This document shows, one piece after another, positions 43,969 through 55,600 of a DNA stretch of 64,000 bases. The DNA is from Serripes groenlandicus (Eukaryota > Mollusca > Bivalvia > Cardiida > Cardiidae), in contig JASEVX010000017.1 in assembly GCA_031761405.1 (NCBI GenBank), positions 8,748,798 through 8,812,797 of the forward strand, read 5' to 3'. The position numbers were made by a program, and so were the translations under genes. Each line of letters opens with the position of its first letter. Positions within the stretch are counted from its first letter, which is position 1. The notes under the pieces are model-generated. The model made no database searches and had not been told where the DNA came from. It worked only from the letters and a program-made list of their open reading frames with translations.

Positions 43969-45988
43969 TTTGTCTCGCCGCGACGAAGTAGCGAAAGCGA
44001 GACGAAAGTGTGGCGGCGGCGTTATCTCAAAATTAACATATTTTGATCTTTACATGTTTTCAAGCTTGTATCATAGAGACATCTTATACCCTCATTCACA
44101 TGTTACGCTGAAATGCTGAGTGCAATATTTTTTGGGTGGTTAAAAATATGCATTAGTTGAATTTTGATTATTGGACGACGCTTGTTCATGTTTTACACTT
44201 TAACATGTCAAACGGGTTTTGGGGGTCATACAATATATATTTGTTAGCTCACCTGAGAACGAAGTGCATAAGGTTTTGATATTGTCATCACACTTTGTCC
44301 GGCGTCCTTCTTGCGGTGCGCGTCGTGCGTCGTCCGTCACCATGATCTCCTCTGTAACCAGTATGCCAATTGGGTTTTAAACTTCACAGAAAGCATCCTC
44401 TAAATGTCCTCACCAAAGTTCCTTCATTTTTTGTTATCCATGCACAATTCTGGTTTCCATGGCAACTCAAAGAAAGACACTAAAACAAATATTGTATTCC
44501 GATTTTCAAATAAATTTGTAGAAAAGTTCTTTTGGTGACTCTCTATTAGATTCTTTCAAGCCATGTTGATTGGTCAAACAACGTGGCCGCCAGGGGCGGG
44601 GTTGTTTTGCCGTATATTTCTATAGTGAAAACATTCTTCTTCTCCAAAACTATCTGTTCGATTTTCCAAATTGTTATGCAGAAATGGTCTTTGGGTGACC
44701 CTGTATCAGATTGCTTCACGCCCTGTTGATTAGTAGAAAAACATGGCCGCCAGAGAGCGGAGCTGTTTTGCCTTATATGGCTATAATAAAAACATTAAAG
44801 ATCAGATTCTCCAAAAGTATCTGTCCGATTTCCAAATAATTTTGTAGAAATGTTACTTGGGTGACCCTATATAAGATTCCTTCAAGCCATGTTGATTGAT
44901 TGAAAAACATGGTCATCAGGGGGCGGGGCTGTCTTGCCGTAACATGGCTATAGTGAACTATTTTAAAATTCTTCTGCTCCAAAAGTCTCTGTCCGATTTC
45001 CAAAGTATTTTGTAGAAATGGTCCTTGGGTGACCCTCTAACACATTCCTTCAAGCCATCGTTTTGTATTATATGGTTATATTGATAATCTTATTCTCCGA
45101 AAGTATCTGGCCAATTTCCAAATACTTTTGTAGAAATTTTCCTTGGGTGAGCCTCTACAAGATTACTTCAAGTGAGCGATCCAGGTTAGCGATCCAGGGT
45201 CATCATGGCCCTCTGGTTTATATTTTGTGTGTGTTTTCGGACATATAAAAGAAAATGCATTTATCTCAAGGTTCAAATTTCATTCTCTTATTTTTCTGAA
45301 AAGGTACACTTGCTAAGGCTTTCGAACTTGGACCATAATAACATAAACTACCTTTACTCCCATTGTTTTCTGTAGATGATGAATACTACTATACAATTTT
45401 GGGTGAATACCATGAATCTTGGATGATTTAAGCGAATTTTGAGAAGTGGAAATAGCTTTTTCTTCGATCTCTCAAACATATGAAACAATCTTTGGGTTAA
45501 TACATTTGACATTTCTTTTAAACATGTTGTTTTCTTGGACATTGTCATTAATTTAAAGTTTAGTTCAACAATATGATTTCGTTTTTTTACATTTCCTCAA
45601 AAAGTAAAAGTGGAAGGGCTTTCAAACTCATGGTTACATCTAATACCTTTCTTCACATTACATGTTGTAAATGGTGAGTGTAACCTATGTTTTTGTTTAA
45701 AACATAAGTTTTGTTAAATTAGTATAGCATCTATTAGACTGTGTCTTCCGCATATGTCGATTGTTGTAATACAGGTGTACTAACCCTCAGCAAACCTCAA
45801 TTTCGAAATGTTCTGGATCAATATGTACGATCTGTGCGTAATCTATTCTATCAACAATAATACTGTAATTATGGAATACTGCCATTTTTATAATTGCACA
45901 TTTTATTCTTGTTAGATTCGTTTCAAAATTTTGATTTTTGTGTTTCTTTCTTACACTTGCATTGGTAGTCAAAGACGGCGAGACAGAT
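43969..45988 (+). mobile_element. Interspersed element TTTGTCTCGCCG...CGGCGAGACAGAT, split by another element
   Basis: Left 'atttgtctcgccgcgacgaagtagcgaaagcgagacgaaag' and right 'gtcaaagacggcgagacagat' are inverted ends. The interior has 'gctttcgaacttggacc' and 'ctaatacctttcttcacatt' themes. The stretch 44244-45220 belongs to an AGCTCACC-family element inserted into it. No coding region. Confidence 0.6.
44244..45220 (+). mobile_element. AGCTCACC-family element nested in the TCTCGCCG element
   Basis: TTAGCTCACCTGAGAACGAA at left and AGCGATCCAGGGTCATCATG GCCCTCTGGTTTA at right. Between are about five units of 'cttgggtgaccctctatcagattccttcaagccatgttgattggtc' with ATGGCCGCCAGGGG boxes. Confidence 0.7.
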
Positions 45989-46494
45989 ACTTACGCGTAA
46001 TTCTTGTTATATAGGGTCTTACCTTTTCTACAGATTCCTCTTAGTACACTTTAGTGATAGATATATGCACGCACATACTAATGATCCCAACTAGGCTTCG
46101 CGAGTACAGCTAATGTTGGAAATTTCACTAAATGTAAAAAGTAGTTCTTAAACGGAAGATTGTTCGTCAATACATGAGTTGCGGTACAAATAATAAAACA
46201 ACAAAATGTCTACGAAATTATTTAAGCATCAAACTGTTCGATCCCTAACGTCTGCCCACCACATCTAAACATCCCTCAGAATAGCCCAATGGCAGCCAAT
46301 CATTGATTATAGTTATATTACGGCTGCCAGCTCACGTAACGTGTTTTTCCTCACGTTCTTGCACCTGTACTCCACACAACATTAGTCACATGTAACTGGC
46401 TACCTTCACAAGGAGAGTATTTAGCCCGGGGGTGGAAGACGAATAAGGCTAGTCACAATGACTTCTATTAATCATCGGAAAAAAATGAATGGAC

Positions 46495-46690
46495 GAGCCG
46501 GGGTTCGAACCCAAGACCCCTGGTTTGATATCGTTACTGACTGAGGTATTGCGGCTCGACATCTGTCTAGCTTGTTTACGTCTTCGGTTTTCAATGAAGA
46601 CACTGCCACATTGGTAACATTGTGACGTAATTGTTTGGGTAGAAATCTCTGCAGAATCTTTGCTAATAGAGGAACCCTATCTTTTCTGAG
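46495..46690 (-). mobile_element. tRNA-derived SINE, family 1-like
   Basis: On the minus strand, 'ctcagtcagtaacgatatcaaacc' (A-box region) is followed by GGGTTCGAACCCCGGCTC, a near-perfect B box. This is a tRNA-like head of about 60 bases. It is unlikely to be a real tRNA gene because no acceptor stem of 7 pairs is apparent. Confidence 0.5.
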
Positions 46691-46848
46691 AGTGTCAAAT
46701 AATGTCATTCATATTTATCTAGTGATATGTTTAAAGTAATCGAATGATTTAAGTAGCACCATTTGAAGACACAATTGTATTTTCATCAGTTAACTTTTCC
46801 TGGGATTTAAATAATGGCATTCATATCACATCATTTTAGGAAGAATAG

Positions 46849-47051
46849 CCGTTGAATGAATCTACATCTGGCCTTTACAATCCACGGGTGACAAAAAAAC
46901 ACTTGCCATTTAAAATGAAAAGTCCGTCGAAGAGTTCGTCGAAGAGGAAGCTTCGACCAGGTTACGACTTTCCGGACGATGTTCCTGTCATACAGCAAAA
47001 GGCACGGTTACAGAAAACACGTCGACCGTGTTGTGGGCACCTGAATCAACG
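46849..47051 (+). CDS. Candidate coding exon of an unrecognised gene, cut by an assembly gap
   Basis: An open frame of about 67 codons runs into the Ns. It reads NESTSGLYNPRVTKKHLPFK, a Ser/Lys-rich stretch, then RPGYDFPDDVPVIQQKARLQ and KTRRPCCGHLNQ. GC content and codon use are higher than the flanks. A stop lies in frame at 46846, so the frame must begin at an AG acceptor (aagaatag|ccg at 46848) or at the internal ATG 46915. It could be a 5' exon of the peroxidase gene 2.4 kb downstream, but nothing in it is specific to that family. Confidence 0.4.
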
Positions 47052-47251
47052 NNNNNNNNNNNNNNNNNNNNNNNNNNNNNNNNNNNNNNNNNNNNNNNNN
47101 NNNNNNNNNNNNNNNNNNNNNNNNNNNNNNNNNNNNNNNNNNNNNNNNNNNNNNNNNNNNNNNNNNNNNNNNNNNNNNNNNNNNNNNNNNNNNNNNNNNN
47201 NNNNNNNNNNNNNNNNNNNNNNNNNNNNNNNNNNNNNNNNNNNNNNNNNNN
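47052..47251. other. Assembly gap of exactly 200 N
   Basis: A round 200-base run of N is a placeholder, so the real distance between the flanks is unknown. The coding-like frame on its left is open at the gap. Confidence 0.99.
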
Positions 47252-47349
47252 TAATGATATGAAACATTAGATACATGCAGTCGTATGACTACAATTGAGA
47301 TCATATATGATATACATAAGGAATGTTGAGTATTCGGAGAATGTTTATT

Positions 47350-47670
47350 TAATTAATTAATTAAATTTTGATAAGTTGGTTTTACTAATCCAAGCTACCT
47401 TGTTAAGTTTATTCTTGTTTTTACAGTTCATTAGATCATTAAGCTTATGAGAGTTAGGATGGTTATAATAGTACTTTGTAAAATATTTAATTATTTTTTC
47501 ATTGAAATGATCACACTCAAACAAATAATGAAATTCATCACCAATACTACTCTTAAAACACACTAGTAATTCCAAGATGATGGCCTTTTTCTATTGCCAT
47601 GAAATGGTTCAAAGACCTAAATTTATCAAGAGACATTCTTAAATTAATAGGCAATATATAGAGCATATTT
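47350..47670 (-). pseudogene. LINE ORF2 C-terminal fragment
   Basis: The minus strand reads LPINLRMSLDKFRSLNHFMA IEKGHHLGI, then after a frame change 'IGDEFHYLFECDHFNEKIIK' and KYYYNHPNSHKLNDLMN. The KFR..NH..(P/A)IE.G(R/H) and IGDEFHYLF.C patterns are the hallmark tail of LINE ORF2 proteins in molluscs and cnidarians. It is frameshifted, so dead. Confidence 0.7.
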
Positions 47671-48005
47671 CATGAGTGTTTATTTATTATCACTTTTAAT
47701 AAACGAGCGTCATATTCAACTTAGTTAACGATTTCATTAAAAGTGATAATAAATAAACACGAATGAGATATTCTATTTATCACATAAATTGGTTTATGAG
47801 GCGTATTTCTAAAAAAATGTACATGAAATTTGCCGGTTTGTGCGACAAAGTGACTAACATTGTATAACGTCAAACCGCTGACGTCATTTTTAAAATAGTT
47901 TGGTTTCCGCGTTGTAACAAAGACTTGAGTGTCAGACTGGAAACAAAACTAGTAGTGTCATATAATATTTATGTAATGGGTTTTTGAGAGGGCTTTATGT
48001 GATAA
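47660..48005 (+). repeat. Interspersed repeat shared with 19094-19500
   Basis: 'tttcatgagtgtttatttattatcacttttaataaacgagcgtcatattcaacttagttaacga' through 'gggctttatgtga' is colinear with the copy near 19 kb. An inverted pair around 47680-47765 ('tgtttatttattatcacttttaat' / 'ttaaaagtgataataaataaaca') flanks its left end. Confidence 0.6.
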
Positions 48006-48393
48006 ACCTCGACAGATTCACTCCTCAAAACAATTTTCTTTTTTATACATACAAGGCATTTTTGAAAAGGATTAACAGTGCTTTCCCATTCTTGGCAAAA
48101 TTGGTCATGCAGTCTTTATTTTAACAATATATTTAAATTGAATATTGTGGTCTACACTTTGATAACTGAATATTCTGAAATACCTAAACTATCTTATGTA
48201 TTTTTAACATTCAAAAGTCGTCAGCCGCAGAAACGCCAGAAATCGTCTTTATGTGAGGACGGATTACTATGGCGATTAAAGTGTAACATATGTATGTTTG
48301 CAGATTTCTCAACACCCGGTACAATGCTGTCAAAACCAGAGAAAGGCTACATTATGATGAGTATAATAACGGAGATGTCTCTGATGTACGTAA

Positions 48394-48628
48394 ATATGAG
48401 CCGTCCCACGAGAAAACCAACATTATGGACTCTGCGTAAAGTACCGACCCGGATCAGCCTACGCATGCCGCCCAGGCTAATCCGGACAGGCTCTTTTCGC
48501 CTCCTGTTGATTTTTTTCTGTTTCAGAAATTATTATTCTTTACCTATATGCTCCTGAGATTAGCCTGCGATACATCTGGGTCGATACATTACGCAGAGTC
48601 CATTATGTTGGTTTTCTCGTCGGATCTT
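48394..48628 (+). mobile_element. MITE-C copy
   Basis: AATATGAGCCGTCCCACGAG AAAACCAACATTATGGACTC to ATGTTGGTTTTCTCGTCGGA. The central part is shortened and the last terminal bases are lost. Confidence 0.8.
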
Positions 48629-49148
48629 TTCTTTTCAAAGTTATGTATTCCGTCGAATACGTTGTAGAGTGGCCATTCATTCACAATAAAACTGTCTACG
48701 AAAACCAACCATAGGTCGTTTGCGTTCAGTGTAGATTCAGACGGACCTTCTCATCCTTTTATTTGATCTAGCTCTGCAATTTTGGTCTTTAGTCAAAGGA
48801 AGATTTCAAGAAACGAATATATGAATTACACATCTACACTTTACAAAATTATTTACACCAAAGCATGAGGATTGAAGAAAAATCCATTGGCTTCTTAGTA
48901 AATTTAATTCTCAAACGTCGTTTTGGGATGAAGGTACATGGACGTTTAGGAGCATCTTAACCCTTACGTGTCATTGACATGTTCATGTTAGTTTTCATGG
49001 AGCTCGGCCAAAATCTTTTAATCTTTTCCAACATATGAGAAAACTGCAGCAGACGACTTTGAAGACATAAGAATGATGTTAAACTTTATTGATGAATTCG
49101 CCCCCTTAATGTCTCACTTTGTCTTTGGTCCTTTTGCTTTTGTCCTAG

Positions 49149-49345
49149 TGAGCCCCGGTAGTTCAGTCGCTAACGACACGGGCTGTCAATTCATGGGTTG
49201 TAAACTTGAAATACAGTTTGACCAGCTTTCAAAAATCAACGTATTACACGGCATTCGTCTTCCACCAATGGGCTAACAGTCTATGTAAAAAAACACCAAG
49301 TTGCTTGGAAAGACTGTTGTGTGATTGGAATACACATTTCTTTGT
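49149..49345 (+). mobile_element. tRNA-derived SINE, family 1
   Basis: 'gagccccggtagttcagtcgctaacgacacgggctgtcaatt' is the tRNA-like head with the A box. The B box is eroded. 'cattcgtcttccaccaatgggctaacagtctatg' matches the copies at 20590 and 58696. Confidence 0.6.
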
Positions 49346-49412
49346 GTAACTACCATGCATCCGCGATACCAGAGAAAGATTACTCGAGTTTATGATTAAA
49401 ACATTATTTTAG

Positions 49413-49630
49413 GTCACAACTTCCGTTCAAGAATCTGTCATCCAGTCAGTACCACAAGCGTTTATTCTACGACTCCATTAAAGATTTGTGTCAACCAAAT
49501 GTCACGTGTGCTGACGTCATACTTTCGCCGTACCGTTCTGTAGACGGTTCATGCAATAACTTTAATCACCCGCACTGGGGGATGGCGGGAAGATCGGAAA
49601 AGAGGATTCTACGACCATTTTTCGAAGATG
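49413..49630 (+). CDS. Peroxidase exon 1 seen: YRSVDGSCNN motif
   Basis: The acceptor is cattattttag and the donor is gatg|gtatga. After one base, 72 codons follow, including SIKDLCQPNVTC, SPYRSVDGSCNNFNHPHWG and RILRPFFED. Animal peroxidases have YR..DG.CNN..NP.WG....F.R...P.Y.D here. Two cysteines frame the start. Confidence 0.92.
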
Positions 49631-52600
49631 GTATGAACTTAATGCTTTTTTTTCTATTTATAACCCTTATCCTACTACGCGACATTTAAGCAATAATTTC
49701 GCTGTCGTAACGCCTGACATCCTGACATTAACCCCCATTTCCAACATACAACACATCTGCAGCGGATGTATTCATATACTTCTTAGCAAACACGTAGAAA
49801 ACCTCTGTAAATAAACGTATACTTGCTGAATAGTGTTGAACAAAGAAAGGCGCCCACATGAGCAGTTTCATCATTTTCCTTATCGTTTTCAAAAGTCGAC
49901 TGCTTCGGAGGCAGCATAAAGCGTATTTATGTTGTAAAGGGTTAAACTACATTTAAGCCGAATTAGAGATAACCAACAGTGTGGACTCTGCGTAAAGTAT
50001 CGACCCGGATCAGCATGCCATCCAGGCTAACCCGGACATACACTTTTCGCATTCTGTGGATTTTCTGACTCATTACGCTATAGTTCTATCTCTCAGAGAC
50101 AGAATGAGTCGGCCCGGATTAGCATGCGCGGGCTGATCTGGATCGATATATTACGCAGAGGCCATATGCGGATCCAAGAGAAGACTGCACGAATGTATTC
50201 ATGTATCAACATTGTAGGGAAAACTACCCAATAAATTCGAAAGAAACTATTAAACACCAAATTGTCATGAAACCATATGGAGGATTTCAGCGGGATAAGG
50301 GTTACACGATGCACATGTATATGCATGTCAAGTATACCTTCCCCGATTTTAAGGAAGTGAATACAACAACCTGTAACGTATCTAGTTAAACTATGCGCAT
50401 GTCTATGCATGTCAAATATGCCCTCATGGAACTTAAGGAAGTGATTGACCTAGGAACAGAAATCTAGTATAAGTTGATTCAATCGATTACATACATACGG
50501 ATCCACATGTTTCATGACTTTAACCATTTTGACGCAATGGCAGCGACGACTTTTGAAAACATTGTGGTCAAAAGGTGAAATTGCTCATGATGAGAATAGT
50601 AAAGAATCCACATATTCAGCTCCTAAACGTTTTCAAAATTAATCTGTTTGTATGTGGAAAAAGGTTTAACCCTTTCCCTCATATAGACGCTTTCTGACGC
50701 CTCTGCAGCATACGGCTTTTTGAAAACATAGTGACAAAAGAAGAAATTCCACAAAACGTGCAATTTCTTCTTTTGCCACAATGTTTGCCACTTTTTGTCA
50801 TAGATTATCCATTCAATTATAGAGATTTTCTATCTTTCGACAAAGTATGTTCAAAGTCGTCTGCTACAGAATTGTCGTATGAGAGAAAAGTTTACTAAAC
50901 ACGGTCTATTCGAAAACCGACTTTATGAAGACTTCTATTTATTTCTCCTCAGACATCGGAAGTCCACGATCACGTGGCGTTGACGGTTCACCGTTACCCA
51001 GCGCGAGGCTTGTCAGTAACTACATACACCGTCCCGACCCAGCGGGGGACAGGAATGACACCAGTGCTACTGTAATGGTCATGGCTTTCGGACAAGTCCT
51101 TGACCATGACCTCATGATAACGCCGCAGATTAAAGGTATGTAGGCCTGTTTCATAACTTCCCCTGATACAGACGACATTCAACGCACCAACAGCAGACGA
51201 CGTTTGGGAACAGCTCGCAATTAGTTATAACGAGAACTTTCCCCCCACACTCTTCTTATCCCTTTCCCACATACGACAACTCTGCAGCAGACGACTTTGA
51301 ACATATTTTGTCAAAACATAGCAAATCTCCATAATTGAATGGACAAAAAGTGGTAAAACATTGTGGCAAAAGGAGAAATTGCACGTTTTGTGCAATTTTT
51401 TCTTTTGTCACTATGTTTTCAAAAAGCCGTCTGCTTCAGAGGCGTCAGAAAGCGTCTATATGAGGGAAAATGTTAACCCTTTCCCACATACGACAAATCT
51501 GCAGCAGACGACTTTGAAAGCATGGTGGCAAAACCCCAAACATCTCTATAAATGAAGGTATAAATACTTAAAAAAAAGTTGAAAACATTCTGGCAAAAGG
51601 AGAAATTGCTCGTTTTGAGCAATTTCTCCTTTTGTCACGATGTTTTTAAAAATCGTCTGCTGCAGATGTGTCAAAATTCGTCTATACGTAGGAAAGGGTT
51701 AAAGCACTGCATCTGAATTGAGATTAACTTTATTTCTGTGACGTCTTTAAAACAAACGACCCAGATATCAGGAAACGGTTAACCCTTGCCTGCATAGGGA
51801 AGTTTTCTGTCGCCTTTGTTGCACATGACTTTTGAGAGAAAAATATTTGTGGTAACCGGAGTAATTGCTAATAATGAGCAATTTCTCTTTTCACCACAAC
51901 TTTTTATTTTAACTTTGTTCAATAATTATACTTTTATTTAAGTAAAATTTTCAATAGCTTTGCCTATATGTTTTCAAAGTCGCCTGCTGATTATGCGTTG
52001 TATATGTGTAAGATTTAACGCAGTTAAAGAATATTAATTTTTCAATTAAATTCGATCCGGTAGTTAAAACTTTAATTAACCCTTTAATAAATGCGCATTT
52101 CGACACATCTGCAGCAGATAACGTTTTGAAAACATTGTGACACCATTAGAAATTGCGCTAAACGAGCAATTTCCCCCTTTTCCCACAATGTTTTCAATAT
52201 TTTTGCCTATATATTTTCATAGTCGCCTGAATTTGTGTTGTATAAGGGCAAGGTTTAAGGCAGGTAAAGAATATTAATTTTTCAATTAAATTCAATCCGG
52301 TAGTAAAAACTTAACTCTTTCAGCGCCACAGGCAATATTGAGTTTTTTGGCAAACACTGCAGATTCAGGTGAGTCAGCTCGTAACGAGCGGTCTCACCTG
52401 AAATCAGCATTGTTTGCCTTTTACTTACCAAACTAGTCCAAAACTTTAAAAAATTGAGAAATGGACACACCCGATTTTGAACATGGAAGAGTCTACTGTA
52501 AACAATTCGGCGCTGAAAGAGTTAGATTAATTGATAGAAGTGGTGATTTCCATCATTGACGCCCAGAGTTGCTGATGCGCGATAAACATCTGAACAACAA

Positions 52601-55600
52601 CAACAACACAATAACACTTGTTTTCAATGGACAAGACGAGCGCTTCATCCATGTTGTCTCTGTGCAAGCAGTCTAACGAACGACGTCCAGCGTGGAACTA
52701 TAGTATTATAACCAAACAACCCCGTAATATAACTAGAGTACTATAGTACTTGTATTATAACCAAACAACCCCGTAATATAACTGGAGTACTATAGTACTT
52801 GTATTATAACCAAACAACCCCGTAATATAACTGGAGTACTATAGTACTTGTATTATAACAAAACAACCCCGTAATATAACTGGAGTACTATAGTACTTGT
52901 ATTATAACCAAACAACCCCGTAATAAAACTGGAGTACTATAGTACTTGTATTATAACAAAACAACCCCGTAATATAACTGGAGTACTATAGTACTTGTAT
53001 TATAACAAAACAACCCCGTAATATAACTGGAGTACTATAGTACTTGTATTATAACAAAACAACCCCGTAATATAACTGGAGTACTATATAGTACTTGTAT
53101 TATAACAAAACAACCCCGTAATATAACTGGAGTACTAAAGTACTTGTATTATAACCAAACAACCCCGTAATATAACTGGAGTACTATAGTACTTGTATTA
53201 TAACCAAACAACCCCGTAATATAACTGGAGTACTATAGTACTGTATTATAACCAAACAACCCCGTAATATAACTGGAGTACTATAGTACTTGTATTATAA
53301 CCAAACAACCCCGTAATATAACTGGAGTACTATAGTACTTGTATTATAACCAAACAACCCCGTAATATAACTGGAGTACTATAGTACTGGTATTATAACC
53401 AAACAACCCCGTAATATAACTGGAGTACTATAGTACTTGTATTATAACCAAACAACCCCGTAATATAACTGGAGTGCTATAGTACTGGTATTATAACCAA
53501 ACAACCCCGTAATATAACTGGAGTACTATAGTACTTGTATTATAACCAAACAACCCCGTAATATAACTGGAGTACTATAGTACTGGTATTATAACCAAAT
53601 AACCCCGTAATATAACTGGAGTACTATAGTACTTGTATTATAACCAAACAACCCCGTAATATAACTGGAGTACTATAGTACTTGTATTATAACCAAACAT
53701 CCCCGTAATATAACTGGAGTACTATAGTACTGGTATTATAACCAAACAACCCCGTAATAAAACTGGAGTACTATAGTATTTGTATTATAACCAAATAACC
53801 CCGTAATATAACTGGAGTACTATAGTACTTGTATTATAACCAAACAACCCCGTAATATAACTGGAGTACTATAGTACTTGTATTATAACCAAACAACCCC
53901 GTAATATAACTGGAGTACTATAGTACTTGTATTATAACCAAACAACCCCGTAATATAACTGGAGTACTATAGTACTTGTATTATAACCAAACAACCCCGT
54001 AATATAACTGGAGTACTATAGTACTTGTATTATAACCAAACAACCCCGTAATAAAACTGGAGTACTATAGGATTTGTATTATAACCAAACAACCCCGTAA
54101 TATAACTGGAGTACTATAGTACTGGTATTATAACCAAATAACCCCGTAATATAACTGGAGTACTATAGTACTTGTATTATAACCAAACAACCCCGTAATA
54201 TAACTGGAGTACTATAGTACTTGTATTATAACCAAACAACCCCGTAATATAACTGGAGTACTATAGTACTTGTATTATAACCATACAACCCCGTAATATA
54301 ACTGGAGTACTATATAGTACTTGTATTATAACCATATAACCCCGTAATATAACTGGAGTACTATAGTATTTGTATTATAACCAAACAACCCCGTAATATA
54401 ACTGGAGTACTATAGTACTTGTATTATAACCAAACAACCCCGTAATATAACTGGAGTACTATAGTACTTGTATTATAACCAAACAACCCCGTAATATAAC
54501 TGGAGTACTATAGTACTTGTATTATAACCAAACAACCCCGTAATATAACTGGAGTACTATAGTATTTGTATTATAACCAAACAACCCCGTAATATAACTG
54601 GAGTACTATAGTACTTGTATTATAACCAAACAACCCCGTAATAAAACTGGAGTACTATAGTATTTGTATTATAACAAAACAATCCCGTAATATAACTGGA
54701 GTACTATAATACTTGTATTATAACCAAACAACCCCGTAATATAACTGGAGTACTATAGTACTTGTATTATAACCAAACAACCCCGTAATAAAACTGGAGT
54801 ACTATAGTACTTGTATTATAACCAAACAAATCGTGTGGAAGACAGTGGTGCAGAGGTAGAGCGTCGGCCTCTCGTATCAAAGGTCCCTGGTTCGAGTCCC
54901 GTGATGAGCGGGTCCTGACTTTGGGATTTTTCCACACAAACGGCGCGAGTACTGGTGAAGTCTCCAGGAAGCAGACATCGAGCGTGATTTATCTAAGACC
55001 AAGGCTTGTTTCGCAATCGATGTAAAATAAATAAGTTTAAACTAAACCAAACAACCCCGTAATATAACTGGAGTACTATAGTACTGGTATTATAACCAAA
55101 CAACCCCGTAATATAACTGGAGTACTCGTACTCGTATTATAACCAAACAATGCCGTAATATAACTGGAATACTAAAGTACTGGTATTTGTGAAGTTATAA
55201 TTGATAGTAACATTCTCTATGACACGGTAATTGCATTTCACATTTTGACATGTTGGTACGTTGAGTAAACGTGTAGATTGAAATGATCACATCAGCTTGA
55301 CCACAAATTAATTGAAGACTTCCTATAATCTGTACTATATAAACCTGTGTAAATGTACAGTTACTCTACTTAATAAATTATTGACAACTTATTATGTGGG
55401 TTGCTTTTTAACATATCATAACCATACAACTCCTAACTATAACTGGAATACTATAGTACTGGTATTATAACCATAACACTCCTTACTATAACTGGATTAC
55501 TATAGTACTGGTTTCATACTCATAAAACTCCTTACTATAACAGGAATACTATAGTACTGGTAATATACCAATAGAACTCCTTACTATAACTGGAATACTA

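Noticed and set aside
46495..46560. tRNA gene on the minus strand
   Set aside because: B box is near perfect but no 7-pair acceptor stem is evident; similar heads elsewhere belong to SINEs.
48078..48557. 159-codon plus frame
   Set aside because: Its second half is a MITE-C (SRPTRKPTLWTLRK...), a frame seen in many MITE-C copies; first half has no motif.
42350..54829. CRISPR-like arrays
   Set aside because: The 40-bp and 49-bp repeats are contiguous without spacers, and the genome is eukaryotic.
54840..54910. tRNA gene
   Set aside because: A and B boxes are good, but target duplications show that it is the head of a 215-bp SINE inserted in satellite.
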